Shown here one piece after another: positions 41,083 through 52,300 of a stretch of DNA of 64,000 bases. The notes under the pieces are model-generated. The model saw nothing but the letters and a program-made list of their open reading frames with translations, was not told the origin of the DNA and made no database searches. Numbering within the stretch: position 1 is the stretch's first letter; each line of letters begins with the position of its first letter. Made by a program: the position numbers and the translations under genes. This DNA is from Gaeumannomyces sp. JS-464 (taxonomy: Eukaryota > Ascomycota > Sordariomycetes > Magnaporthales > Magnaporthaceae): positions 1,426,001 to 1,490,000 of the forward strand of contig NGZR01000001.1 in assembly GCA_002197995.1 (NCBI GenBank). Direction: 5' to 3'.

Positions 41083-41439
41083 CTGGCCCCAGTCCGAGGG
41101 GGAGCGACGGCCCGGCGCCGGCACGTCGGGCATGATCGGTGAGCGAAGAGCCCGGCTTATAAGTCCGACTGCCCTTGTCGATTTTTTTTTCTTTTTCTTT
41201 TGTACCGCTTCCCTGGCCAGGAAGGTCCTAACTGCTGGGCAGTCCAGCCGATCAGGCCCTAGTCGCATATAAAGCCCCGTGTTTCAAACTGACATTTGTC
41301 TCCGAAAAACCCTGTTTCTTTTCCCTCCTTCGATACCACTGTCATATCCTTTTCGACACAGCACCTACAACCATATCCTACACAGCCGACGCTTCCGAAG
41401 CTGACATTATTTTTAAGCAACCTCGTTCAGACAAGAACT

Positions 41440-41898
41440 ATGTTTCCAAGCCGGACCTACCCGCATTCGCCCCTGGGCCCTGGCGCGGGCACCTCAACGC
41501 CTGGTCCGGCGCCATCTCCCAGGCGCCACCTTTTGCGAAGACCGCATAACGAGGCGGCATACTGGCACCGAAGGAACTTGGAAGCCCACCGACGAGAGCA
41601 GGCTGTGGGCGATCCCGGCCGGCCCTCGCCCAGCCTAGGACCGGACAGCACGGGCGGCCGAGAGGATCCCGGTGCTGATCCCAGTCCGAGGGGGGGACGG
41701 CCGGCGCGCCCGACCCCCGACTCGAGACGGCAAGGACTGCGCCATAGACGAAACTGCAATCACAGGTCCTGCTTTTCCCTGTGTTTTTGGTTGTTGGTGG
41801 GGACGTCGGAGGGGGCAGGGCTCTCTGTTAGGAGCGCCGTGTCGGTCGTATCTTTTGGTTGGCAAATGGGCGTTTGGCATACACATCAATGGAATTAA
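41440..41898 (+). CDS. Array gene 3, 152 aa unrecognised
   Basis: The longest array member. MFPSRTYPHSPLGPGAG opens the protein, RRPHNEAAYWHRRNLEAHR is the block shared with gene 2, then a Pro/Gly/Asp-rich disordered region, then a more hydrophobic tail (CFSLCFWLLVG...VSVVSFGW). The tail could be a weak membrane segment or out-of-frame/intron sequence, so the 3' end is uncertain. No family recognised. Confidence 0.45.
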   Translation: MFPSRTYPHSPLGPGAGTSTPGPAPSPRRHLLRRPHNEAAYWHRRNLEAHRREQAVGDPGRPSPSLGPDSTGGREDPGADPSPRGGRPARPTPDSRRQGLRHRRNCNHRSCFSLCFWLLVGTSEGAGLSVRSAVSVVSFGWQMGVWHTHQWN

Positions 41899-42782
41899 CT
41901 GGCCCTCGGGGGACCTTGGAGGTATACGACGCGTCCTCCGCTGTTGTGGGATGCAGCTTATTACATTACACATCATGTTTTCTTTTTCCTTCCTTTCTTA
42001 CCGTCTGGGCATACATTCGATTGTCTCATTGTCCTTTTCTGGGGTCCGAAGCAAGGTTTCTTGGAAAAATCAGGGATTAAGGAGCGGTATACCTGTTTTC
42101 ATCACTGGCGGCACCTTCACATTTCCAACAAAGAAAACCTACTTCTTGGTATTCTCCCCGACTGAGAGGCTCTACTAGTCCAGCGGATCAGGGCCGTATT
42201 TATACGTAACCTGGCTTTTTTTTTTTTTTCCCTCCCCAAACGACAAACACATAATTAGGTAGGCAGGTAACTAGGCAAGCATCAGAAGCAAGCAGCAGCC
42301 GGCCGTGCCTGCACATGCGGCGACAGGTGTAGCAGCCCATAGGTGAACAGAGCGGCTCGCGCCCCCAGACCTTTCCTGTCGGTTCGTTTCCTTCTCCAAG
42401 CCAGTCTACCCTGGGCCACTGCCTCCAACGTCGGGGAAGATAAGCTGCCCTCCCGACGACGTCATTATCCTCCGAGGGGTAAAAAGTTTGTCTTTCAAAC
42501 ATTGCCAAAGAAACCGGCGCCTTTCCAAGCCCTACCCTACCCTCCCCCGACCTGCCGAAACCAGCTTCCATTGTCATAGACTCGTGATTCCCGACGAAAT
42601 GAAACCGGGAAGTTAACAAAAAAAAGAAAAAACAACCAAACACAAAGCAATACTCAATGAGCATGCATCTCTGCAAAACCCAAGCGTGACCGTCGTAGGA
42701 AAGAGGGGTACGTACGGAAAGGACAAATCAGACCGAAAATTAAGGGGGAAAAAATAAAACCCAACAAGGTACACCAATCAGA

Positions 42783-42809
42783 CCCCCCCCCCCCCCCCCC
42801 CCCCCCCCT
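42783..42809 (+). repeat. Poly-C tract, about 27 bases
   Basis: An uninterrupted C homopolymer followed by TTTCCC. Its length is likely unreliable given the homopolymer problems elsewhere. Confidence 0.9.
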
Positions 42810-43130
42810 TTCCCTAGACCAACAGATTCCTGTAAAGACAACGGGTCGAGACGTTTATATATCTGAACCCCGACATGGCTTCCCGAGCGCTAGGTTTGGC
42901 GGACGAACGGGCCCGCGTCTAGGCCCCATCCCCTTCAGTCCTGGACGATTCTTTCCTCTAGCCCAAGCCCACGGGCCTTCTCGTGTCAAAGAAAAAGTGT
43001 TTCCCTCCCAGCAGGGGCGAAACGGCTTTTTTTTTTTTTCCCCCCTCCCTAGGCCATGACCTCACTCGGGTCGGTCTAGTCTGTGCTTAGTTTGTCACTA
43101 GGGCGCTGCACCGTGCTGTGGAGCCTTCGC

Positions 43131-43131
<1 letters not shown>

Positions 43132-43180
<49 letters not shown>
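43132..43180 (+). repeat. (CA)n microsatellite
   Basis: About 24 CA units located 70 bp beyond the stop codon of the phosphotransferase gene. Confidence 0.95.
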
Positions 43181-43181
<1 letters not shown>

Positions 43182-43252
43182 CACGCACGCCCCCCACGCA
43201 CCGGCCCGCCCGACGGTCGCTTGCTAGACGCAAGGCACGAACGCACAGTCCT

Positions 43253-44787
43253 TTAGTTTGTCTTCTTGGCGCCGTTCCCGTTCCCGTTCCCGTTTTGTTG
43301 TTGCTGTTGTTGTTGGTCCTGCCCCTCGACGTACGGGTGCTTGATTGTCAGACACCAGATGTCGAGGTAGTCGCAGATGGTGACGATGACGTCGACGACG
43401 AAGCTGCCGTAGACGCCAATGGCCATGCCCAGCAGGCAGAACATGAAGGCGACCTGGTAGACGCCGTCGCCGAGGGCCGAGGGCCAGCCGAAGCCAAAGG
43501 TCGACAGCAGCCAAGGGCCCAGGCTGTCGACGACGCCCCAGGCCAGGGGCAGGGTCAGGACGTTTGTGTAGGGGAAGCGCAGGTGGACCAGGTGGGCGGT
43601 TATTATCTGGCCGACGCTGTAGGCGTTGACGACGATGCCGGCGAACATGACAAAGGGCACCAGGTGGCCGTGCAGGATGTTTGGCTGCAGGAACAGGTAG
43701 GCCACGATTGTGGCCCAGGTGCCGAAGAAGGGCAGCAGGCCGACGAGGGCGTAGCGGCTGCGGTCGCCGCGCGCGCGCCGGGCCCTGATGACGTTGCGGG
43801 CCGACTCGACCGTGTTGTGGACGAGCACGACGGCGCCCTGGGCCATGTACCACTGCGTGAAGGACAGGTCGTACACGAAGCCCGGGATCGACTGGAAGCG
43901 GGGCACGCCCAGGGTCGCGAGCATGGGCCGCTGCCAGAAGGAGGCGCCGCCCATGTAGCCCGTCAGCGCGTAGACGCACACGATGATGAGCACGCCCTCA
44001 ACGGGCCCGTTGACGACGCCGAGCGTCAGTGTCTTGGTGTGGTACTCGTCCCACGTCTGGACGTAGAAGGTCAGGAGGGCTGTTGGTGCGGAGGGGGTGC
44101 GCGCAACGCCAAGTGTTAGTAGTACACGTGTGAATATCCCCCACCCCCTAGTGTCCGGTGCGCGAGAGAACTGTGGCTAGACGCGGCGGCGCCGACGTAC
44201 AGGAGAACAGCATGGCGACCGTGTACCAGCTCTGGCCCATGTTCTGCGATCCGGCAAAGAGCAGGACCTCGAGGGAGGTGTTGAGGGCATCGACGCCGTG
44301 GTCAAAGAGCTCGCCGAGGGGACCGCTCTGGTGGGTGCGACGCCTGCGCATCAAGACGAAGCGAGAGGAGATGTCAGTCGCCAGGTGTCAACTCTCTCGA
44401 CTGTGAAGGCGGCACACAGGTGGGGGGGAGGGGGCGGGGATATAGCCAAAAGAAAGAAGAAGGAAAAAAAAAAACGTACGCCTGGGTGCCGTCGACGGCA
44501 TCAAACGTCTGGTACAGGAACAGGCCGACGGCCCAGCTGTAGTAGACCCAGGGCGGGCAGTCCTGGTCGAGGGTGGGGTTGTACCAGAGCAGGGCGAGGA
44601 AGTTTGCGACGACAAAGGTGAAGCCGGTCAGGGTGATGAGGTTCGGGGCCATGGACATGGGGAACAGCTTGATGACGAAGTTTGTGTAGAAGGGCTTGAG
44701 CACGTATTTGGACAGCAGCGAGTGGTCGACGCCCGAGTACTTGTACTGCCGGAGCGCCGGGAGCTGCTCCTGGCGGACGTAGACCAT
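43253..44787 (-). CDS. Choline/ethanolamine phosphotransferase (CDP-alcohol phosphotransferase), three exons
   Basis: This transfers phosphocholine or phosphoethanolamine from the CDP-alcohol to diacylglycerol, the last Kennedy-pathway step in ER/Golgi membranes. Exons are 44480-44787, 44201-44343 and 43253-44079, giving 425 aa with all frames intact; introns have GTACGT donors and CAG acceptors. The start is MVYVRQEQLPALRQYKYSG. The catalytic signature DGxxAR(x8)G(x3)D(x3)D is assembled across the first splice junction: DAVDGTQA joined to RRTHQSGPLGELFDHGVDALN. About seven to eight membrane segments follow, with QTWDEYHTKTLTLG between two of them. The C-terminus ends in a poly-Gln run and NG dipeptides. 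Sequence alone does not separate Cpt1 from Ept1 specificity. It is the one clearly intact housekeeping gene in the right half of the window. Confidence 0.95.
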
Positions 44788-47700
44788 GGCTGCGGTTTCT
44801 TCTCGGTTGCTGGAGGTTCTGGCTGCTCTCCCGCCTCGTTCGCTTGCTTGTCGTCGCAATGCTCGAGATGGGTGCTGTCTCAAACCCGGCGTCGTCGGTC
44901 TGCGGTGGACGAGGGAGGTAGGCGGTCGAGAGGGAGAAGGGAAAGGAAATAAATGGAGCGCAAGAACAATGAGAGAGGAGGGGGCTCCTGGAAGAGGGAT
45001 AAAGACAACAACAGAAGCCGGCAGAGAAGGGTGTCATCTGGCCTTAGGTGGCCGTCTGCGGAGTCGCGTTCGGCACGCGCGACATAAAAGGTGCATGCAC
45101 ACATTTGAACATTTGAACATTTGAACAGCAATCCATTCCATCAATTCAATCGCCCATAGGGCAGAAGGGCAGCAGGCATTGAGACTGTCCCCGGAACGGC
45201 AGTCATTTGACCCCTTGTCTGTTTCCTGATTGGGGGAGAGGGAGCTGGACCCCCATGCACAAATCCACACCAAGCGATTGACCAAAAAAGCACCAACAAA
45301 AACTGACGTAGAGGAAGAGCTCGAGAGGAGCGTGTTTTTGGCTTGTGATCCGTCCATGTCGTCCCCTGTGAAATTTTAGCGCACGGGAACACATGCCGTC
45401 TTTTTCGCTCCCGGACGAATTCAGCACACGCCCCATGATGCGGACAGACTGCAGCAAGCGCTAGCATAGGGCGTGCACAGGTGCGCTTGTCAAGGAGGGC
45501 CGACAAGCTCGCGCAAACCAGCGACAGCAGCCCAGCGCCTCTTGGGCCTTCTCAGCCGCGATGCGCATCTCCGTTGTCTTGTGTGGAATTGGTGGACGAG
45601 GGGTGCATGGTTTATGTTGAAGCTGAAACGGATGAGGCAGAGCTCTGTAAAGTAAGACGACTGGACCGACTTGTTTCTTTGGGACCAGGACGAAATACCA
45701 ATCACACTTCCATACCCGGCCTACACAATACAAAATACCTGACCGACCTGAGCAGTTGCCCACAGCCGTCAGCTTCCTGCCGTCGCACGGCACGCCGAGC
45801 TAGAACTCTCTGTGGCGCGAGACGCGCGGCTAAAAGCACTCTACGCTCAACCGCTTCTCTCTGGCTTTCGACGACGCCTACCACTTCATCGTGCGAGACC
45901 TGGGGATCTCGGCTGGGCACAGCTGGGAGCCCGACGTGCCCCGCACATCCTAGGCCCCTTGGCCCGCTGCGCTGGACGGTGTGGGCGTATACAGCTTGTC
46001 GCGGCGTCGACGCTACCCAAGGACGACGGTTCGACCGTGTCTACAGGGGAGAAAAAAAAAAAAGGTCTCTCCCCTCTGGCCGCCTCTCTCCAGGCAGCTG
46101 CCCTGCCTAGGCGGGCGACCAAGACAAATGATCATGCAGGTCCATCTGTCGTCCTCTGCTTCCGACGATGGTGCCCCGTTCCAACTTCACCACTCCCATC
46201 GACTTCGGCATCCTGCGAGCGCGGCCTTTTCTTTTTCAGACTCGGGCCATCGCTCGCGGCCTGGCCGCTGTCCAGGGGGCTGTGCCCGGTACCCGCTGCG
46301 CCTCCGTCCGACGAGTCCGACAAGGTCGCGGGCGGGCTTGCCGGCCTGCTTTGCTCTTCTAGATCCGCAGCTGTGTCGTTGGGTGACCGTCCGATATCGC
46401 TCCCTGGCGTCGAGCCCGAACGAGTCGGGTCTGAATTCGTAGGGGTCGCAGGACCTGTTGACTGGGGAATGGTAAAACCTTGCGGCCCTCCAACTGGTTC
46501 GTTGTTGCATGGTTCCGGAGCTGGAGAGCTCGTTGTTTCTCGTCCATCGCCGGTCTCGTCCGCACGACCGCGTAGGTGACGACCGTGTAGGTGTATGGGT
46601 GGAGGAAAGGCTGCAGCGTCGGGAGCGGCGGCCGATGTCGCGTTCGCTGGGTCGGGCGTGGTGCATTCGCTTTCTTCGGTTTGCGTCGGGGCGGCTGCGG
46701 GCCGGGGTGTACCTTTGCGGGGCCTGACAGGCTTTCGTGCACGGCCTCGACCTGGACGATGTCACGATGTTCCGAGTGAAGGTGAAGTCGTCCCGCCCTT
46801 GCTCGCCTTTGTTCCTCGCAGTTTTCGGCGCCCTTTTTTCATGACTCAGGCCCGACCACCTTGCTGGGGCCATCTTCCATCAAGCCCGGCCCAGCGCTGT
46901 TTCCAAACGGTCCCGCAGCAATGCAACGCAGCCAAGTGCCGCTTTTCCGGGGTAGGCGAGCGTTCAATCGCCAACGGTCCTGAATGCCAGGGGTTGCGGA
47001 CCTACCGATATGGGATGACCGGGCAGAAACCAGAAGTCGAGCAGGCATCCACCGCGAGCCGCAAGGTCGCCGTGGTGCGGAAGCCAGGCAGCCACATATG
47101 TCTGCCATGAAAGCAAGTGCTCGGAATGCCCTCATTGACATACATATGGCAGCCAGCCATGTGGTGCTCTTAAAAGAGGCGGTAAGATCAAGCAATGATC
47201 TCCCCGCATGTTTTTTTTGTTCATTAAGTTCCCCTGTCTGCCTTGGGGTAATCCTGGGATTGAGCATCGAGCACTGCAAGGTTGTTGCTGGTGCAGCTGG
47301 CATTGGTTCTTCGCAGCCGTTTCGAATCTTTCCTTGACACGTCTGGACTCCGGTACACGCTTCTTGGCTGCCATGGAGAAAACACTATCTTTAGGACCAC
47401 GATTACCGAATCGGGCTATTGGACCGCTCCCGCGATGCAACCCTTTTTATGCATCTTTGTTTTAACGCAGAACAGGAGAAACTCTTCGCCCAGCCCCCCC
47501 TTTTTTTTCTCTGTGGTTTGACTGCAGAAACATGTAGGAAACGGTTTGATCGATCGGGTCAAGTAACAGAAGCAGGTATAGGGGCTTTGTGGCAAACGGC
47601 CAGAAAAAAGGGGATCGAAAGCAGGGAGCCTTCGTGGGCTATTTAAATTGAGCGTGTCGGCAACGAGGTCGGGTCGTGAATTTTGATGCCTCCATCTCCA

Positions 47701-47834
47701 TCTTCTTCACTGAACTCCAATCTTATCCTTCCATTCTACTATTAAGAGCATCGTCCGGCACGGCTCCAAGCTTTCTCAACTTTATACCCCTTTTTTACTT
47801 TTATTTTATCAATACAAACACCCACCACGCCAGA
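44788..47834. other. Gene-poor region with weak coding traces
   Basis: No intact gene supported. A family-like trace lies on the plus strand at 45805-45955 (ELSVARDARLKALYAQPLLSGF, then in the next frame DDAYHFIVRDLGISAGHSW). On the minus strand, traces lie at 46360-46800. Both could be remnants of genes I do not recognise. A TTTGAACA direct repeat occurs at 45106-45127. Confidence 0.4.
47640..47647 (+). promoter_or_regulatory. TATA-like element of the small secreted protein gene
   Basis: TATTTAAAT about 190 bp upstream of the ATG, followed by a pyrimidine-rich leader (CCTCCATCTCCATCTTC), a typical arrangement for strongly expressed fungal genes. Confidence 0.4.
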
Positions 47835-48146
47835 ATGAAGTTCACCGCCTCCTTCGTCGTCAGCTGCCTGGTCGCCAGCTCCGTGGCGCTCACCACCCCG
47901 ATCGAGTCCCGGCAGAAGAACAAGAGCAACGGGGGCGTTATACCCTGCCTGGCATCCGAGGGGTGCCGCCCCGCCGAACTGCAAGGACGGGGCGTCGACA
48001 ACGTCGTTTTGCGCCCGATCGAGGCTCGCGAGGCGGACGACGCCGACGTGATTGTGGCTCGTCAAAACCGGAAGAAGAAGGCCACCCCGGGCACTATTCC
48101 CTGCAAGGCATCAGAGGGGTGCTTTCCTGCCGAAAAAGCGGTTTGA
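47835..48146 (+). CDS. Small secreted protein with duplicated Cys motif, 103 aa
   Basis: The N-terminus MKFTASFVVSCLVASSVAL is a clear signal peptide. The mature part contains two copies of one motif, VIPCLASEGCRPAE and TIPCKASEGCFPAE, each preceded by a basic stretch (ESRQKNKSNGG and ARQNRKKKATPG). Each copy carries two Cys five residues apart, giving four Cys in the mature protein. The spacing of Arg/Lys-rich linkers suggests processing by a Kex2-like protease into two similar peptides. Just after the stop, another frame reads TVLPYKAWREQYELCGMP, resembling a third decayed copy, so the gene may be longer and frame-broken. No known family recognised; effector-like or peptide-precursor roles are inference. 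Confidence 0.7.
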   Translation: MKFTASFVVSCLVASSVALTTPIESRQKNKSNGGVIPCLASEGCRPAELQGRGVDNVVLRPIEAREADDADVIVARQNRKKKATPGTIPCKASEGCFPAEKAV

Positions 48147-48426
48147 GGCCCGTCAGAGGCAGGAGAAGCATTGAGAGCGCACAAAACGGTGTTGCCCTAC
48201 AAGGCGTGGCGCGAGCAATACGAGCTATGCGGGATGCCGAAGCGGCCCTGCGTGCAAGTGTCGGACACGAGGGAGGCCCGGAAGGGCAATGTTGTGGCTG
48301 CTAGTCTTGGCGGGAAAGTACATTGCATGGCGAAATCTCGGTCAACCCCGTACCTCTCCCTGTGCACTTATCTTTGGCATGCATGTGACTCGGGCAACTA
48401 TCACCATCCGCAAGCCAGCTGGCCTG
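48147..48426. other. 3' flank of the small secreted protein gene
   Basis: Contains the possible third motif copy near 48184-48236 in a shifted frame; otherwise nothing supported. Confidence 0.35.
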
Positions 48427-49290
48427 CTAAGATAGGTCACCAGAGCCAGCGGTCCACCCTCCAAGGCTCAAATTGACGAGGCGCCCGAGCTCCGTCGATC
48501 CGTCGGACCGCACTCCGTATTCTTCGGCATCGCGAAGAAACTGGTCGGTATAATCACCCGCCCCCGAAAGGTGCAGGACGTGCGCAATCGCGCGATGAAT
48601 GGCAAGTAAACGAGGCGAGGGCGGGTCGATGTTCCGGTCTTCGGTAAGGTAGAGGGTCCGCGTAACGGGCAAACCTACGTAGTAGAACTTGGCCGAGGAA
48701 TCCATCGACGTTTTCAGGGCGGTCGGTTACTTTTTCCCCGCGGTGCGGTCCGGGATGTCGAGGTAGAGCGTTCGGCACTTGTTCGAGGTCGCCTCCTGGG
48801 GAGCTTCTTTTTTCTGGCACATGCGGCATTTATTGCATAGTGGTGGGCATCTTGGGGCCCAGCTCTCGGCACAGGTTGTTGATGTGCACCACGTCGTGGA
48901 AGGGCAGGTCGCCCCCCCCCCCCCCCCCCGGATCCCTGCGTCTTTGCCGCCAGTCTTTTGGCCCGGGCGGGACTTGGGCCAAGGTGTCTGGGTGGATGAA
49001 GCCTTGAGAGAATCAGCCGCTCGAGGGTTTCGAGACGTGCAGCATCCAAATTACTGCTGTTGGGCTGGGACAGTTGGGCGACGACAACCCCGATGCATGC
49101 TGGCTTCCAGCGATCTTCCTTGCCGATGGCCATAGCACCAGACACACTCGATGAAGCTGGCACCGGGTTTGCCCGACTGGACTGCCCCGTGAAGGCGCGC
49201 GTTTCCGTTCTCTGCCTTGCTGCAAAGGATGGGCACGCTGCTGTCTCTGGCCACGGCCGAGAACGAGTTTTCGTCAACAGCATCCGGCAC
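48427..49290 (-). pseudogene. Remnant of an HNH-endonuclease-like fungal gene (tentative)
   Basis: The most family-like part is the C-terminal segment, PPSPRLLAIHRAIAHVLHLS followed by QFLRDAEEYGVRSDGSTELG, which I recall from the C-terminus of fungal proteins annotated with an HNH nuclease domain. Upstream fragments in other frames read FHDVVHINNLCRELGPKM and, near 49100-49250, LHGAVQSGKPGASFIEC with two nearby Cys. Several frame changes, an in-frame stop near 48755 and a poly-C run at 48906-48929 break it. The HNH catalytic residues themselves were not identified, so the family call is tentative. Confidence 0.4.
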
Positions 49291-49394
49291 TCGGTCTTCG
49301 CGGGAAGCTGCCGAGTGTCCGGACCGCGCTGCGGGGGGGGCGTCCTCTGCGGGCTCTTGTTCCGCGCGTCGCGGTCGATTGCTTTCTTGAGCTC

Positions 49395-52300
49395 ATGATG
49401 GCGCTTGCCTGGATCACCCTATCCAGGCCAAGGCGGGCTCACGCTGGCCGTAGTTGGAAGGATCCCAGCCCTTTCGCTGCTAGCCCTCCGGGTCCGCAGC
49501 CTCACGATGTAGAATCCGAGGGCGGGTGGAGTGCGCCGCCAGGGCTCTCTTCGGCTGCCTCCAGCTCAAGGAGGTCGAGTTCAGCTCATGTCTCGGTCGA
49601 GGGGGATGGCGCCAGTCGGTTATGTGGAGGGAGGGACGACCGACGGAGGCCTGTTTCCCGCAGATGTGGAGCTCCAACAGCAACGCGTCGACAGGGAGGG
49701 CCTCTGTTCCCTTCTTCAGCGGCTGCTCGAGGAGCGTGGTGCACCCCCCAGGCGAGCCGCGGGAGACACCCGTGTCTTCTGGAGTCGCCAAACGACAAGA
49801 CCTGGACAAGAACAAGGGGGCAACAGCCGCCTCCTGCTCGCCGCTTCTTCAACAGCGCCGGTGACTACATATCCTAAGCAAACGTTGTCGCTGAATGGAT
49901 AGCCTCCCGGAAAAATGGTTGCTTCCATCTTCGGGTACCGGGCGGCCTCGTCAACCACTTCTTCTTCGGCTCCGTCGCGGCTAGCATTGCGGAATCCCAG
50001 CCGCCGCGGCCTTCGGCTAGCCGCGGCCTCGATGGGCCGCTGTAACATGGGCCTCCAGCCTCCAGCCTCGTCGTGCTGAGTATCTGTTCGCGCCACTTTG
50101 CTACCAAATCCTCATCGGGCACGGCCCAGGCCGGGACTACATTGATCTCACCGGCGACCTCAAAGTTGGTTTTAAGAGGCGGAACGGCCGCTGGAGAGCG
50201 GAGGTTCTCTGGATGCTCCTCCAGTCGCTTCTGCTCGGAGGCAACAACGGACCGCAGGTGCTAGCTCTGAGTTTTGCTGGTGCTTCATTACCGCTTCGGG
50301 AACAACTCGGAGCTGTTGGCCGGCTGTCCGATCTGGCCATGTCAACCGAGAGGAACATAAAGGTCCTGTTGCTCACTGGGGCCGACGAGCCGCTCTCCGG
50401 TTTGGGCGCTCAGTACATGATGACAGTAAACTTGGAGGCGGAGGAGGCGAGACGAGCGTTGCGTGCCGATCTCGTATCCTGGCTCGACGATGCGATGCAT
50501 GCACGGCCAACGCTGCTTGACTTCGAGGACACGATCACATCCGCCATTTTCCAGCACGCCCACCGACAGCTGCTCGTCTTCTCCTATCTTCAGCTTCTTC
50601 CGAATCGCCCCTGGACGATCGAGTCCCAACTTGAGGCCGATTCTGCCTCACTCTCTTCGCCCCAGCAGTTCATAAAGACGGCACTTCTGGAAAGAGTGCC
50701 GCTTTGCGACCGGCCCTTTGTCTCGGATGCAATGGGCATATTGAATCATTGTGCCAGGCCCCTGAGGATGGTCGAGTTCGCCGAAGCGCTCGCCGCGACA
50801 CAAACGAAGTGCGGCTCGGACCGGCTCGGGGACCTTGTGCCCGCAGATCTTCAGCACGGGCTTGGCCTTGCGATCCCGGGGCTCATCCATGTCGAAGATG
50901 GCATTGTTTGACTCTTACATCCTCCAGTCTCCTGCGGCCAACACTCCGGCTTGGTTCGACGCGGGGCCAGACGCTGGCATGCAGCTTGCACACGCCTGTC
51001 TCCGATAACATCTCACTCTGGCCTGACGCCCACGGGGATGGACCGGTGGCCGAAAAAGACGCTATTGCGACGTCTCCGCCGCGCTCCTTTGGAGCGTGTG
51101 GCAGGTCAAGAAGAAAGAAGAGGACCGTGTCCCTGTACCGGCTTGGCTAGAAAAGAATCCCTTCTCTGCCGAGCCCGCGTCTCTCGTTCGTCCGTGTCCC
51201 TACCAACCCGAGGCCGCATTCGAGCTTCGGCTGGGAGGGTAACCGGGAGGTCATCAAACAACATGCCCAAAGCCTTCTGGAGACAGCTGTCCGTCAAGGA
51301 GAGGTCGGGATCGCCAAAGAGTGCCTTGGCCATGTGACGCTTGATGAGGCCCTGCTTTTTGAGCTTTCTCTCACACCCTGCGCGCTTTCTGCGCTGGAAC
51401 GGGGCGCGCCTCCTTGTTGGCAAGGCTCATCACGCCCGAGGCATGGCCGCGGTCGGATGGTGGACGGAGAGATCAACTCGGGAACGGCCTACTTTGCAAA
51501 GCCATTAAATCCGGCCAGCTCGGGGTAGTCGGCTTGGTTCTCGCCTGCAAATTCAACCTTGGCACTGCGGTCAGCGGCGCTACTGCCTTGTACCTCGCGG
51601 CTGGGGCGGGCCGTCTCAGTATCGCACAACGGCTTGTTCCTAACTACACGAACACAAAGCGGGCCGCGCGCGACCACCGAGGGTCCCGAACCCTTCTGCA
51701 CTGCGCGAGTGCCAACGACTTCTCGGACATTGCCGCCTTGGACCGAGATGGAGACACGCCACTGCATATAGCAGCCAGGCCGGGCTACAGTGACATGGTC
51801 CAGCTGCTCATCCAAGCCAACGAAGAGGGGCTGCGACACGCATCGACGACATGCCCGACAGAGGCCGGGCAGGAAGCCCCGAATGGTCTCAACTCGGCGC
51901 CGGGCAATGCCCTCGACCCGGAGAACGATAGAGACCTCATCCCGCTCGAGGTGGCCGTTCAGTCTGGGCAGGGCGCTGTTGGATCCATGCTCCTCCAGAG
52001 CACACCGCAGGAGACTGTATTCGGGAGGAGAAATCTCCTCCGTCTCGCCGTCCGCAGCGGAAGACTGGCGACCCTAAAGCAGCTGCTTGATTTACCGGGC
52101 ATCGACCCAGACAGGAAGAGTCGTTTCGGCGATACAGACCTGCACGTAGCCTGTGAAATGGGCTCCTTCGAGATGGCCTAAAGAGCTCCTCAGCCACGGG
52201 GCCGACGCCTCGACGATTAGCGAAGACGGAGAAGGCCCTCTCCTCAGGGTCTCAGGCAAACGACTGCCAAACCTACCGGAGCTTTGTGGGCTGCTTCTGG

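Larger units (their letters stand above)
39750..41900 (+). repeat. Degenerate tandem array of promoter + short-gene units
   Basis: Three main units share a spacer (CCGACTGCCC.TCG, a T-run, GTACC, then GGCCAGGAAGGTCCT), a leader containing GACACCACTGTC and AAGCTGACAT, and an ATG opening MSPSRxY or MFPSRTY. Leaders lie at about 39857-39966, 40779-40890 and 41329-41439; the second and third are nearly identical over about 100 bp. Extra partial copies of the AAAGCCCCGT..ACTGACATTTGTC..AAACCCT box occur at 39907, 40716 and 41269. A block with GGGACAAAAGGTCGG and AATCCGGATCACCGTTGTCCC is duplicated at 40394 and 40599. Confidence 0.8.
41901..43252. other. Intergenic region with poly-C and (CA)n tracts
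   Basis: No gene supported. Includes a T-run at 42219-42231, a C-run at 42783-42809 and a CA microsatellite at 43132-43180 in the 3' flank of the phosphotransferase gene. Confidence 0.5.

Noticed and set aside
39750..41900. CRISPR-like array
   Set aside because: Units are hundreds of bases long, degenerate and contain ORFs; this is a eukaryotic tandem duplication.
45481..46579. Overlapping 150-255 codon plus-strand frames
   Set aside because: No consistent frame, splice structure or recognisable family; only a short trace near 45805-45955 looks protein-like and is kept as a note.
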